A stretch of 64,000 nucleotides of DNA from Struthio camelus (GCF_040807025.1 NC_090951.1:1550001-1614000), one strand, 5' to 3'. Positions 1-15,300 are shown, numbered from the stretch's first letter. The notes: a model not told the origin generated them from the sequence alone. Program-made: numbers and translations.

Positions 1-2663
1 CCTCATTTCAGAAGTTCAGGTAACCTTCTATGGTCAGAAGAGATGCCACTTTCAAGTAAAAGCTCTCTTGTTAAATATATAAGCCCAATACTGAAATGCA
101 AACACAGTTATGCTATCACTTCAAGCAGATGGAAGGTGGGAAGAGGGAAGAGAATTAGTTTCACCAAAATAGCTAATGGAAGGAGTTGCAAATAATCAGT
201 TCAGCAGTTACGCAGCAAATCAAACATGCACCGATCCAGTACTCAACCACATGCAGCCCTTGCAAAACTCTTCTGTAGTTACCCACACTTAATGAGTCTC
301 GAATGATTTTGCAATTGCATCTACAGAGGAATTTCAGCCATATAGCTTAAGAACTGGGACTTCTAGTAATTTAGTGCCTCATGAGCTTGAGCTATGCTAG
401 GGCTGGTTCATGGTGTTGCAAAAGAACTTGTCCTTCCCAAAACTTTGCAAGGCATTCGTAGCCTACCAATATATTTAACTGAGATGATTCTGTATCTGCA
501 GGCTTTGTGCTTCTACTGCAGCTGATACAAAGTTTTGAATCCAGTCTGTTGGTCAAACAGTTTCTTCTTGTAACTCAACACTTCATGAAGCAGGGAGCAT
601 AGAAGATATGAAAAATAGCAGAGAATCCTCATTTTGCCAATAACACCAAATCCGTTAATTGTTATGGAGTCCTCTTTAGATAATCCAGTGATTTCCTTAC
701 ACTTTGCTATTCTGCACCAGCAGCAAAGTCATGCAATCCAGAACTTTCACACATGGAAGCAAAGTTATGAATCTGAGGGAGAACTTTGCCCTGACCTACT
801 AGCATACGAGACCATATTAATACTGAGACTGATACTACCATCTGGAAGTCATTTACCTTAGACTGCTACAGCCCCCCATCTGGCAATTTTGGTGGGAACA
901 AGTCAAATGCCAGTCGCATGGACTTCAGACAACTGATTTAATAGTTTAACCACATAACTAAAACCTGCAGGGGAAAAAAATATATATTTTGATGCTACAC
1001 AATTATTATCCATGTTTGATTAGGATTTGAATACCTGTATGTGTGAAAATGAATGCAGGAAAATTAATTTGAATCAATAAGAACAGATGTCCACCTATTC
1101 CAACTTTTTTTTTTTTTTTTAAGTAAATTCAGTAGAATTACTAGTTAACCCGCTAACATTTCCCCACTATTTCAAGTTTATTTTTGACAATACATGGTTA
1201 GTAACACAAAAAAGTAATCCGGAAAAAGTGTATGGCTTCTGCCTTTAGCTGAAGTCACCTTCCTACTGCACATAATATTCTCTAAATCAATTTCTCATCA
1301 TGATCTGGAAAATTCTCAGTACTTTTGCTACAGTTTTCTTCTGAACAACAAAGATGGCAGCCATGACTTACCTGCCTGCAGTTCCAGCACTGCTTCGATG
1401 CCACTTCTTCTCCAGATTGCTCCCCAGGCTCAGCCTCTAAGAGTTGCTTGGAATACGGCCCCAGGCTGTGCCTTAACCCATCTGGCTGCATGGCCCACTT
1501 TAGCGCCTGTTCTACCAGCATGATCTGTTCCTATGACTTCACCCCTCTAACGCTGAGGTCTTCTTCAGTGACATCCCTGTTGCCCTTGCCTCCAATCTAG
1601 AAAATAAATGAGGGTCATCCTGCTCCAGAGGCAGTCATGCAGTAGAGTGGGCTCAATACATTAGTGGTGGTGAGAACCCAAACAAATTTCTGTAGTAGAG
1701 GCAAATATAAGCAGCTGACATTTTTTGCCTTTAAGGGCACAGCCTGGAAATCCCTTACCACGTCTACATTCTCTCAAACAGCAGCAAAGATAACAACCTT
1801 TGTGTTTTAATAAGCCTCCTGCACTGAATGGCTGCCTGCTTTATCCCCACTGATACTAGTCTCCTCAATATGTTTTAATATCTGTAAAAGATTTTGGCTG
1901 CTGCTTCCAAAGCCATTTCCTTACTACAGCACATGACAGTCACAGCACGATTAGACAAAACCTTGGCGTGCTCCTCTAATCAGCTGGCAGCATACTAGCA
2001 GAACCTCTTCTAAAGACGTACTCTGAGCTGATCACAAAATAAGCAAGCAAAGAGTTGTCTATATGGAACTAAGATTAAATAACAAATTACAAGTATGTGA
2101 GCCTGCAAGCAAGCTCACATAGGTGACAAATAAGTAAAGTGGAGCACACACACAGCAAATGAAAGGAAGTCTGTGAAGAAAAAAAATGGTGACCATATTC
2201 CATTGCGTTCCCAGTTAAGCATACAAACTCAGGTTCAAAGTACATACGTGTAATGTATAGAGATTCTATGATGTTAATCAGTTCATGTTAAAACACAGTT
2301 TTCTGGGCTAAACCTGTACCATCAAATGTGAACTAAGGGCCTGACTGAACTCCTCGTCCCAAAAGGTAGCTGTATTTAGTAAAACTATATAGGCAGTTGA
2401 GAGTCTTTCAGAAACTTTTGGGAGTAGAAGATGCTAAAAACAAAATTTGTTCTACTCCTGACAATCAAGGCCTCTGAATCTGCCAGAAGACCTTGGGGTT
2501 TTTTTTTTTGTTTGTTTGTTTATTTGGTTGGTTGTTTTTAACTGAAGTTCAGTTCTACCCAAAGTCCAGATGGCTGTGCTAATTCATATAGTTGTGTTGT
2601 TTCCTGTATGCCAATGACTCAACCAAAAAAGGTTAGTACACAAAGGGCTTTTGAGGAATGATT

Positions 2664-2681
2664 GGGGGGGGGGGGGGGGGG
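2664..2681 (+). repeat. G18 homopolymer
   Basis: An uninterrupted run of 18 G follows an AT-rich stretch. Similar runs occur at 18,206-18,221 (G16, after a T run), 18,462-18,474 (G13) and 32,380-32,395 (C16). Such runs are error-prone in sequencing, so exact lengths are uncertain. Confidence 0.9.
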
Positions 2682-4135
2682 TTGGTTTAAGCAAATGTGT
2701 TAACAGCAGTCTTAGACATTCAACATGGAATCAAAGGGCTTGGCTATGCTGCAAAGTGTAAGGGCCACGTGGCCCTTTTTGATTTTCTGCACACAAGAGC
2801 TTGGATGTGGGAATACTCTGAAGCAAACTATTTAGCCTGTAGGAAAAACCCATAAGAGCCAGAGCTAGCACTATTCTTATGTCCTAGCAGACACGCAAGC
2901 TAACTCTGCTGACATGTCACCAGCCCTCCAAATCTTAGCCCTCCTCACAATTCCCTCCATATATCAAAAAAAAGACAAGCAGGTTCTGCTGCAGATCCCA
3001 AGAGAAGAATTTATGGAACAAAACTTTTATTAAAGTGCAGAGAGTTTTAGGATACGCTCCAGAAATTTTAAGCCACCCATGAGTTTAACAGGTATTAGAC
3101 TAAATACAGGAACTCCACTGTTAAATAGTGCAGCGACTGCTCTCACTTGATTTAAGCTAAACTGGGAGTAGTAACTAAGGACCAATTTGATTTGAGTAAA
3201 AACTAAAGTCAGATATGGCTTTTTTGACTATACGTTAGCAACAAGAAATATCACTATAGCTACATTGAGAACACACACCTATACCTCTGTGCATAAATCG
3301 AACAAAATTTGTACAACAGAGACTGGACAGACAGGAAACTAAAGGAGGAAAACTAGAGCTCAGTAAAAATGTCAGAGGAAGCACTGACTGTCTTTCTTCT
3401 GCTTGTCTCTCTCAGACTCAGAGTCTGGTTCATAAAAACAGAAAAGAAACAGTCAGACAGGGACAGGCCAGATGAACCTGTAACCATGACAGTATTTTCA
3501 CTCCAGTGCATCCCTAGCTTTTGGGCACTCCATAGCAGACCTAAATTCTCACTTGCAGAAGGAAAAATCACCCACAACAACTGAAGACAATGGCAGCTCC
3601 ATTTAAGGCACAGCAGAGTGCCATTTAAGACAGCAGAGATAAAGCTACAGATTTAGGAAAAATATGGAAGAAGGAGAGAATAGAAAATATAAAAAGTAAA
3701 TCAACTTAGAGACGTCACAGATTGGATACCCAAAACCAGTGGACACGCTTCACCTAACTCGTGTTCTGTATAAAAAGAGGATTTACGATATATTACTGAC
3801 TACACCTTAACTTCTGTACTTCCTATTATCTTTGTAACTTTAACGGATGTAACACAGGTTTGTTTAGAAGTAGTTAAATTGAGGCAAGCAGCCCTGAAAA
3901 TAGATATAAGTCACCCATAGAGCAAGAAGGGAAGACCCTACATGGACATATATAAGAATAGCTAAAATGTAACTACCGTTCAAGGAAAGAAACACACTTC
4001 CCACATAACCGTATCATAAAAGTCAAAGAGCAAAGAAAAGGCTTATACTTTGCGAAGCTGAGCAAAAGGATAATGATGTACCACTTAATAGTCTTGATGC
4101 ATACATCTTAAAACAGTTCACAAAGCTGTCAGTCT

Positions 4136-4288
4136 GATTATTGCTATTTTTGCAGAGGTAGAAACTGCCTCATAGGAGGAGGAAAGAGCACAACTCAAAA
4201 GGCTACCCAGCCAGTTAGCAGCAGGACAGAGAATCAACTTTGTCTTACTCGAGCCACAGTCCAGTGCTCAATCCACTAGATGACACTT
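4136..4288 (-). mobile_element. MIR-class SINE relic
   Basis: Read on the minus strand, the segment has the order of a MIR/CORE-SINE: an addition-site motif complementary to CCACTAGATGACAC, then a block complementary to the GCTAGTAAGTGGCAGAG region, then the GAAACTGAGGCACAG-type core. On the plus strand the matching words are visible as gaggtagaaactgcctcat, acccagccagttagcagcag and cagtccagtgctcaatccac. It is heavily diverged, as expected for an ancient amniote SINE in a bird. The identification is from memory of the consensus. Confidence 0.65.
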
Positions 4289-7200
4289 ATTTTAATAACG
4301 TCTATTTCATATCTTCTAGTATGTTTCACTTATGATGTAATTAAACATAGGACCCAGTTCAAATGGAAAAACAGCTTAAACTATGTAAGGACTACTTCCT
4401 TCTGTTCCTGTATCCATTAATGTATTCTGAATAAATTCCCCAATGCCACCCGGGTCATTATTTTTCATGTAGCTCAAAAATGAAGGTATGTCAGATGTTA
4501 CTCAACATGTTACTTGGTAAACTCATGGACATTGTACTGGTGCCTTCATTTCAGTGGCACCTGCAAAGCGACAGCAGCGAAAAAACTAGGGGAGGAAAAG
4601 TTCCCCCGCTCTTTCTTCCATGGCATGTTCAAGAGCATCTTTAGCTGGTACCGTAGTAAAATACTGAAAGCTAGTCTTCCCCAGCACTCCTGCAACTATC
4701 AGTACTGGCAGAACTGTATCGCTGCTACGGCAACAGTGGCAGGTTTTCGAAGGAGCTGCAGTGTATACAAGGATGTTTTACACACTCAGACATAAAATCT
4801 TCCTTCCAGTTCCCTCTGGCTTCAGGCAAAAGTAGCAAACCCTAAATAAACATGATCTATGAGCACATAGGGAAAGGCAGATGCCACGGTTTTGCCTACT
4901 CTAGAACACTTCACGTTTAAAATAGTTTACTGTTGCTGCAACCCCACTCTCCAAAGAAAGAGTAGAAGCTGTATTGCTTACAGGATCTGAGCATTCTGCA
5001 TTGATGATACAGCACTAAATATTGCAAAATACAAAACGCACACTACAGTACGTTAATGAAGAAGAGAAGAGCTTGCTGAAAGACAGCCACTCCTATTTTA
5101 AACAAAGATCATCAGTAATATATTTAATAATCAAAGTTATTTACATTTAATCATGGCTGAAATAGCATTCTCTCTTATACTTAAAAATAAAGTCAGAGGT
5201 GTTTCTCGTTGCTTCTTTAAAGATAGTAAGTATTAATACTGAAAATGCTAGTATTAAAAGCATAATTTTGCAAACAATTTTATAATTAAACAAAAAATCA
5301 GTTACTGTGCTACTCTAATACCCTTCAGAGAAGCTATTAATCCCAATATTCAGGACTCTGCACAGCAGGGTAAGTTGAGAAATTAATCCTTTTAAAGTTG
5401 AATTTCAACAATTGACAAAGGCATGTGTTAGCTGAATTCTATTTATGGCTCGCATCCAAATATCAAATAAATCTTTCCTGGCTGTGCTTCAGTCATCCTC
5501 ATTCACAGCTCAAATAGTACTTTTACAAATTCGGACAGACAGTATAAATCCTGTGTCTTGTTTGCATCCAATTCTACACATCCTAGAAACAGAGAATAAT
5601 ACTACTTCGTAAGCATCACTTCAAGAAATGGACCATTAATGACTTAAAAGTCCATCCTATGCAATGTGAACTCCATACTAAACTCAAAAGATACTAATAA
5701 ACTATCACAACGTACAGAGTAAAGCAACTAAGGAATGACAGGATTGCAAGTACATGAACATAATGGGGTTTTGTTCCTCAAACCAGTCAAACCCTTCAGT
5801 GGCATATTTAAAAGGCTTCACTACTAGGTATGAGAAGTAATACTTAAAACAAAATGTACCTTTCTCTCACAAACACCCCCTCCAAAATAAAAAAAATCTA
5901 TTAATAATACCTTTAAAAAAAATAAAAAATCAGTACTATGCCTTAATTATCCAGCACGCAGGAAACTGAACTAAGCTTATGTTTGAAAAGAGTCCAAATA
6001 TGATAGGCATGCAAATTCAATTAAGGCATTCATATAACCCCATTTTGCAATGTAACAATTGTATATAACAATGTTATAACAATGGCATTTCATTATTTGT
6101 GACTACATACTAAACGGAAATTTAAAAGTGCTTGTTTTTCTCCCCACCCTCTTTCACATTCTGCCACTACAAAGACCTGAAGTGTTTGAACAGTTATATT
6201 TTAATATACTCAGGAGTATTTCTGTGTATCCTTAATTTTGAATTCCCTGGATTTAAAACAATTTGAAAAAAACAGCACATACATATTTTTTACCTTTAAA
6301 TCACTGATATAGACCTTCAATTATGAAGATGATAATTTTAATCCAAAAACTTTTCATAAACAAGCAAGAAAGCCACATACAGTAGGTCCAAAGAATAAAT
6401 ATTAATAACAAATATCTATTTATTATCCATTTAAGTTATTTCAAAAATCAAAATCCACCAGAAACATAGAAGCAACCAGGTGCTCCAGCCAGTTCTGTTA
6501 GATCCACAGGCATTTTTTATCTGAATTAAAGGACACACAGGAGTATAATAGCCCCCAACACTCAATTTACTCTTGTTTTAGTACAATGGTTTTTTTTAAA
6601 CATTTTCAGGTTTGCAGGTTGCAATGGGGTGATTTTTGACATCTCTTATGTTGGTTGCAGAACAAAAAGTGCAACACCAGAAATGAAATATTTTTTTCTT
6701 TTAAGGCTAGGATATTTGACCTTGAAGAATAAAAATGTGCAAGGATTCACAGAGACTTTCAATATATTCCAGCCACCTCTCTGATTCACTATTTTAAAAT
6801 AAACATGGGGTTTTTTATGTTCATGAGATGTGACGTGTTCTAGGAACTGCTAGCACGTTATCTAGCATCTTGAGCCTACAAGTCCTCTTTATGCCCTCTT
6901 TGCTCATCCTAATAAGATAACTGACATTAAAGTGTACTTTCATATAGCTTTAAGCTATAAGCATATAAGGCATATAAGGCAAGCTCTGCTGAAAGCTTGA
7001 TATCTGAGGTACTACTCCTAATAAATTCAAGTATCAGGTACATGAAAGAGAAAATGTTGCATAGAACTCAATGAAGCCTAATAGACTCTAACCAACCTCT
7101 CTCTCTAATGTTACAAGATTCTATACTAGGAGGTAAAACTGCATGACTTAAAATATTTTTTTAAAATGACAGACAGCATAGACATTCACTTCAGGCACAG

Positions 7201-7844
7201 TTCATACAATCGCAGGGTCTCAGAATACGGCATGAATGTCTCAGATTGTGTGCTCAACTTTCTACCATGTTTAACAGCAGCACACTGCAACTAGCTACTC
7301 TGAACACATTCATGGTGAATGTGAAAATAGGAAAGGGAAAATGAAGATTACATACACACACACACATATATACACATATGTATTTTTAAAAAATATATAT
7401 AAAATTCAGGCTTACTAGAAAGGATTTTAGCTGAAGCATGTTTTATGAACAGTATTTGTCCAAAGTAAGCATTCATAAAGCGCAAGGTTCTACAATTCTA
7501 CAGTTCCATCTCAGGCTCTACATTTGCAAAACTCTTTCTTAATTCTCTAACAAAGAGTGCTTCTGATGTATCCCAAATGTCCGTTAGACTACAGATAAAG
7601 ATAGATGCAACTAACAAGATGCACGCTAGTCCAAAGGTAAACCTATGTGACAAATACTGCACCTGGAAGGAATTACTCAAGGAAACAAAGATATAAGTGG
7701 TTTGTAAAAACACGTTTTGAAACTATTTTTCAAGTTTTTCTCCAAATATGCTCGCACATGATTCTCACAAGCCAAAGTGGGAACCTAAGCCAAACATTTA
7801 ACAGTAAAACGTTGATAAAAGATTCCTTTCTGTACATTTACTGT

Positions 7845-7987
7845 AAAGTAAATAAATATGGTCTATTTATCTGTGCAATGCATTCACGGTTTTCATAGTC
7901 CCATAGTATCCCCTTCATTCTAATCTTCTCCAGTTTTGTATATGCAAACCATACAGCATTTTCATATAGGATCCTATATATGCTAAA
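7845..7987 (+). repeat. 143-bp direct duplication, copy 1
   Basis: This segment matches 9,201-9,343 over all 143 bases with a single difference (C at 7,945, T at 9,301). Similarity stops sharply at both ends. It has no coding capacity and does not resemble a mobile element I know. Confidence 0.97.
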
Positions 7988-9200
7988 ATTCCAATGGAAT
8001 CAGGAGAGCAACAATTAAAGAACCTGTACGGACTTCCTTAAAGGCAATTTCTTGCATGGAATTCCTGCAGTTTTTCATTGCAATGACACCAAAGATAGCC
8101 TATAACATTTTAGTCAGGATATATTTTAAATAACTATCTCTTGAAGCTTTTGACATTGCTCTTGAATTTTATATTCCTCCTCCTAGAATACCTTGAGGAA
8201 GTAATGGAAAACTAATAAAAGATGTCAAAAGCATATTTTCAGACATGATTATATTAAGACGAGATTAAAGAAAGACCCCCATTAATTCTTTCATTATGTT
8301 CACATTTTTTCATCCCCTTTCAAATAAAGTCCAGGATGAACACTAAACAAAGAGCTTAAGATGACAGTTCTCTATCTTACAAGCTTTTTGAACAGGCCCT
8401 GAAGATCAATAAAGTAGAAAAGTAAAAAAAAGCAGAGTTTTCATTTCATACAGGAAAGAGCTGAGCAGTTTGCATTGTTTATGCTGTAGAATATAGCAAG
8501 AGAACACAGTTCCATGCAGTGAGCAAACAGCTCTAGTAATCAGCAACAAAAAGCATTACTTTTTGGACTGATCTATGAATCAAGATTGGCTGCACAGAGC
8601 TAAACCGCTTATCTAGCTGCTACAAAACTCTAGTAAAGAGCAGCACTGAAAGGCAGAGTCCATTTAATATAGCTGAGTATTCAATGTCCTACAGAAACAA
8701 ACTATTCCTACCTCTTAGAAGCCATCTACACGTAGAGAAGTGATAAATCCTGATAACGTTATAATAGGAAAAGTAGCCGGAAAAAAAGACAAACATTTGA
8801 GTGTCTGGAAAAGCCAATGTCTATAAAAACATAAGGATGGTCATACTACCTCAAACTATATATTTATTAGCCTGTATCTTTTCTCCGATAGTAGCAAACT
8901 CTAAGGAAAAATTTATACGAACCAGTAAGTTTAGAATACTATTTCTACTATAATACATTCCAGATTCTGATAATCAGCTAGGGACTCCTTAGTTTATGGA
9001 CTTCTCTAAACAGATATATCCACTACAGATTTAACAGCTTTTTAAACCATTTATCCTTTTACTATCCAAAACATCTGCAAATTGTTTCCACAATTAGACG
9101 GTGTACAGAAAAGAAAAACACTGTCTTTTGTTTTAGATTGCTGCCTGGTCATTGCATTGTGAGTCTTATATCTCTGAAGTTAAAAATACAAAAAAAGAAA

Positions 9201-9343
9201 AAAGTAAATAAATATGGTCTATTTATCTGTGCAATGCATTCACGGTTTTCATAGTCCCATAGTATCCCCTTCATTCTAATCTTCTCCAGTTTTGTATATG
9301 TAAACCATACAGCATTTTCATATAGGATCCTATATATGCTAAA
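9201..9343 (+). repeat. 143-bp direct duplication, copy 2
   Basis: Second copy of 7,845-7,987 in the same orientation, 1,356 bp downstream, with one substitution. It is flanked on the left by an A-rich stretch. The near identity implies a recent local duplication or an assembly artefact. Confidence 0.97.
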
Positions 9344-12300
9344 GGTTTAAGTGGATTCAAGGAGAGACAATTTAATGGAAGATAAATTCACTGAAGGTTA
9401 GAGTTCATGGGGAGAATCAGTAAGCATGCAGATAAAGGAGATATTTGGATGGAAACTGTATACCTGTCGAAAGCTGTTCGGGATTCCAATATTCCTCACC
9501 TAAGACTGTTTTAAAAAAAACAAAAAACAAAAAACAAAAACATTTGTTTGTAATGGTTTATAATGACCAGCCTTTCAAAAAAACCATATGCTGTTATACT
9601 TAAGATCTCTCTTCACCTCAATAACTTGCCTTTCCTTCAGGACTTGGGGGGGAATAATTTAATTAATTAATTTAAAAAAGCTCCTAGTAAAAAAATGAGT
9701 AAAAAAAAAAAACTGTACTCAGTTTCTTCAACAGGTAATTAGTATCTCACCATATAAAATGTCTGTTTTAAATTCCCAGAGCAATTCAGTTTTCTTTCCT
9801 CCAAAACCTTAATTCAGTAAAAATAAAGCTCTGTAGATTCCCTGCCTCGGGGGCAGAAAGGTAGTAATCTTCCTGAATGGATTCTTTTGCTATTGTATTA
9901 ATGTATTGACACACCTGCAGGGCAAGCAGTCCTTAAATTTACTCTAAACAATATAATCCCTTCCTTGCTACCACACCTCTAAGAGCACCTTTTTTATTTA
10001 AGTGGTAGCACATAAATGAAGTACAGAAGCTTAAATTGAATCCTTTCAGACCACAAGTCGAGAAACCAAATGATTTCCCCATCTGATTACGGAACAGCTC
10101 CATTCCAGGTACAGTTCAGGTTTCAAGGTGAGACAGATGGCCTTGTCTAGAATTTAGATGCCCCAGAAGAAAAACAAATAAGTTTTATTCCCAAATGAAA
10201 CCTGTACATAGGCGAAGGAAGGGCACTGATCACATTCACATAAATGCGCCTACAGACAAAAAGATGATTGACATTCTCTTTCAATAATACAGGCAGAAGA
10301 GATTTTAGAACTCCTGAACGTGGTGAGTGCATCTGCAGCGCAAAACTCCAGAAATCCCCAGAAAGCCAATTTCAAAGGAACATGCTCTTAATAAACCACT
10401 GTAATCCACTTTCTTAAGGAAACAGTATGTCAGTCACATCATCCAGTACCTTGCGAACCTGTTAGATAACTTCAGCCAAACCGACAATAGGATACAAATC
10501 TCAGTGTAAAATTCCTACAGATATCATGAAAATAAACGTCCATATCCACGACAAAAAAAATCAACGTAATGCCCCAATAAGAAAGTGACTGCAGCATAAC
10601 ACTAGACATGAGGATTTCTGATGTAAGAAATCACAAATGCCCCAGCAACACTAAAAGCTTTCATCAGAACTCATAATCTGACATGCACTTAAAGCTGACG
10701 CTGCCTCCTCACTCTGCTCCTCTCCCACCCCATGCACAACTAGCACATTTAGTTGGGTTCAGAATTTTAATCTAAGATTCCTCGAACTTGTAATGCTTAG
10801 TTAGGAGATATAACCAAGACCATTAGGTACTGTAATTAATTACAACTTCTTAGCACATTTGTTTTAGTAGGAACACAAACTAAGCAACATTTTTCTCTAA
10901 AAGACAAAAAATATATCACGCACGTTATTAGCAGTACCTGTGTTACATATATACATGTACGTATGTATGCTGTGTTGCTTGGCATGAGTTCTGCTACGAC
11001 AGGGAGCTCAGGAGGGGCTACTGCTGCCAACAGTGCCATCTGAGCAAAAGCACTGAGGAGTGAAATAGGATTTTAATGGAGGCAGACCGTCACACACTTA
11101 TACAACTTACATCTTCCTGCTCCATCTTTGGAAGCAGCTTGCACAACAGCTACCAGTTAATACTTGAAGTAGTAGATTATGCTCCCCTTTGCACAAGAAA
11201 ACAGAAAATTTCATCAGTTAATAGAAACTACTGAACTCTGCAGTTTATTACTTTCCAATTACTCCGTAGTGCTACTATCAAAACTTACAGATTCTTCTGC
11301 TCAGCAAATCCACACAAAAATCAGATCTCCTGACAATGAGACTGAAACAACAGGCTTATAAGTGTCAGCTTTTCTTAACTGGACTGAAACTCCAGCCTCT
11401 GAACACTTTTTATGACTGTCTTTAAACCTCTTTCTTTTCTACATGCTTCATCTTGTCTGTGTATTAACGTGAATTGTTATTTATCTCCCTTTTGTTTGCC
11501 AAACAGAAAAAATAGCCTGAACTCCACCACAACTCAAGTTTGCTTTTGATATCAAAACTTTGTATTATTCTGCATAACGCATTGTCCTGTAGACTTTGTA
11601 AGGTGCCCTGAAATCCCTTCTAGCTATTTACAAAGCAACTGCAAAACCTTTCCAACTGCTGTAGAACAACTGATCAATGGGAACAGGAAAGAGATTCTTC
11701 ACAGACTCTTTACATAAATAGTGAAAACATTCTTCTTTGCCTGGTTGTAGGGATACCACACAAATCATCAAGAACTACAAGGATTCATAACACAATGTAA
11801 CTAATACTGAACATTTCAAACACTTAAAACACCCCATGCTTTTGGAAACAGCGGTTACTTAAGATTTTACTGTGCGCCCAGCAGAATCACATGTTACCAC
11901 AGAGTTAAGAGTGAGACATGAAAGTTCATTTCAGTCAGTTCCTGAAATAATTGCTGTACTTATTGATGAGAAAGCCAAAACTTGTCTGAAGGTTCAACCT
12001 CAACAGTTTATTCTTTACATAAACATAGAGAAGATAACACATGTGAAAAGTTGCACATATACGACTACATACCTTTACTTCACCTGCACTTTGGCCACTC
12101 ATCAATTTCTGCTAGGTTTACTGGCACATCTAAACTTCAAAATGAGTTCAGGCCACTTTCTTTTTATATAAGAAGGCAACGACACAACTCCTTCATTTTC
12201 TCTAACTCAAAAAAGTACATTTTGACCTAAAATTAAGTAATTTGTGTACTGGCATAACAATCAGATAAAGGCTCCACCGAATTTTTCATGTGAAGTCGGA

Positions 12301-15300
12301 CAATCATTTTAATCAGCAGACCAGAGAAAGTAAACACTTTGCTGAAAAATTACAAATACACCAAGGAAGACCAGATGCTTTATGAAATTTGAAAATATTT
12401 AATCCGCCATGTGGGAAACACAGGGAAAAAAAATTACTTCTTGCCTAACCTAAAAAGCAATATTCTATAGATTTCCCTTACAAGCAGCTACAATGGATTT
12501 CAAATACACGGCTCCCAAAAGAATTCAAGCAGAAGTACTTTTGACTCCTAATGTTTTCAAAATCTACAAATGCTCAGATCTCTATTATACAGTAAGCTTC
12601 AAAACTTCACAGAGAACTTTCCAAAAAGAAACAAAGTATAAGTGATGCAGAGCAGCATAACCTTGCATCAATGAGAATACGATTACCTGAAGAAAGAAAG
12701 ATGAAGGTGGGAGGAAAGAAAGTACTGAGAAGGACTTTCTTCCTTTACAGCATGTCAATAACCAGAAATATCTGCACAATAGCTTAAAACAGCTTTCCAA
12801 CATCTGGGTCCCCGAGGACCTTTCAACATTACTGGATAAACAGCCATTGCAATAAAATTAACTCATTTGAATTTGCACCTGGAAGAAGTCTGAACCCAAC
12901 ACGTTTGATCGCAGGGAACCATGCACTTATGACCTCCAGGCTTCAACATCATCACTTATTTAGGAAAAGTATGAACCAACACAAAGCACCATACCCCATT
13001 TCCTTGCAAAACAGATCACTGCGCATGTTACTATGGCACTTGCTGTATTCATGCTTAGGTCTCACTAAATTAAGCCTACTTCAAGCTCTTCCATGTCACT
13101 ATTCAAATCCTTCCACAGGACTGAACTATATTCTCTCCAATTACAGTTTCTCTGAATATCTAAATGACAATGGGACAATAGAATTGAGATTCTGTGATGG
13201 AAAAACCCACAATCTTCACAGAACTAAAATTATCTTAAAGTAAATAAAAAGTAAAATTGACCACAAAAAGCCTAGCTAGTTTTAGAACTAAAGAAAAAAG
13301 CTTACTTAATTCATCTTAACTTTCCCTACTCCTTGACCCACATCACGCACTTATACTCAAACACAAACGTGCAAGAAAAGGAGACCGTAAGACAGGAATC
13401 GTATCACGCTCTTCAACACATCCAGCGGAGAAGATTCCATAATATCCCAACCCGATTACCAGAGCTCAAAAAAGGAATTCCCTTCCAGATCCTCAAGAAA
13501 CCAGCCCAGTTAGGAAGTCAGGCCTTCCTTGCCTCAGTGTAAGGACACAGACGCAGTGAACGCAATGGAAGGCACGTTTTGAGGAGTATCTCTTTCTGTG
13601 GCAGAGCCAATGTAGCAGATCTACCTCAGAGAACAGATCTGCAGTAAATATTCTACCAAAAATTTAATACACTCATTCTAGAACGTTCTCCCAATTTCAT
13701 TCACCTTACAGCCCACAAAAAACAATTGTGCTGGCACAACTCAGGGAACAGTACGTGAGACTAGACAGCAGGAAAAGAGCTCTGTTTAAATAGCACTGTC
13801 ACTGGAAGGAATAGTCAAACTACTCTGAGAAAACCTGCAAAATTCAAAATCCTGGGAAGGATGGGTTTCCTCCATATCATACACAATCGTCTTCCAGCAG
13901 AATATTCCACAGTCTGTTTTTAAAGCCAATAGGCTAGGAAGATTCAAAGTACAATCAGCCATTTACAAGGCTAACGTAATTTAAGGGATTATGGTAGAAT
14001 CAATTTCTAATTGACTTGAGTCCAAACATCCAGAAGGAAGCTGTAAGAATACAGCAACAGGCAGAGACACAAAACATTCTTTCCCACAGTATACAGCCCA
14101 GTCACTGACAGTGATGATCTGTGCTGTTTGTCTAGCACAACATCTCCTATGGTCTAAAAGGAGAAGCTAAAACGCATATATTATTTCTACTCCTAAAAAA
14201 TTCTAGTACTAGACAAGTTCTGAAGCTCAAAACTAAGAGTAGGCTCTTACTATCTTTATAAAGCATCTGCTTCATTCCTCTCTTTGATAATTCAGTCACT
14301 GTCCTACTGGAGATTAGACTAGAGTCTCTTGGATGATGGGGAAAAAAAAGGTCAATAAAAAAATTTTACTTAAAAAACATATCTTGTATCAACAATTCTC
14401 AGTGAGCACAAGCAGATTACAGTAATTTAACACTTAAGCAAGGAAAGGAAAATGAATTTTGACTCTATGACATTTTCAGGGCTACAGATCTATTTAGTGG
14501 ACTACTAACATTTTTCTTGTTGCTTCCAAGTTCCAGAAAAACTCACAGTTTTACAATAATTCAGCCATGTGAAGTAGCTGAGAAAGAGGAAAAAAGAAAA
14601 AAGAATAGAGAGTTCTGCTCTTACTTGCACCAGTGAAAATGTGACTTTATTAGTACAGGCAATATGTTACTTTTTTTTTTTTTAATGACTGTATTAGCTA
14701 AATTGGCACATTTAATCAGTTCAGATTCAGTGCCTGACATTTGCTCAACTGCTTTAATTATGATTTTTTTTTTTACCTCTGCCTGTTTATAATGAATACC
14801 TAACTTTGTTATATTTGAATGTTGTATATGATATTCAGCCACAAAACAACTAGCCTCAAGGTTTTAGGTTTCATGCTCTAGTAGTTTTTCTACTACATTA
14901 CTAATTAGTATGCGCATTTTGGTTGTTTTATCTCAAAAAGGACAGTATGTTACGTAAAGATGTGAATCAAGCCCATTGCATTCTAAACATTTTCAGCATT
15001 CAGAATTATAACTATAAATACCAATACAGGAAGGAAAAAAATTATCTCCATTATTTTCGTCTTAGGAGATACCATCTTTTGCAAATAGTTACTGAACATA
15101 CACTTTTTTTTTTTTTTAAATACATATATATCGATTATATGGATTTTTAGCCCTTAGCTCCAGCCAGTTCCTCACATGCTGCAGGGATAAGCTTCAACAA
15201 TAGGCCTAAGAAGCAACACTTAGCATTTCTTCTTATCTTTAAGAGCTCTAACCAGTCCTATTCCAGAGGCCTGCAATTTAAGTTCAGTTTCACTATCATT

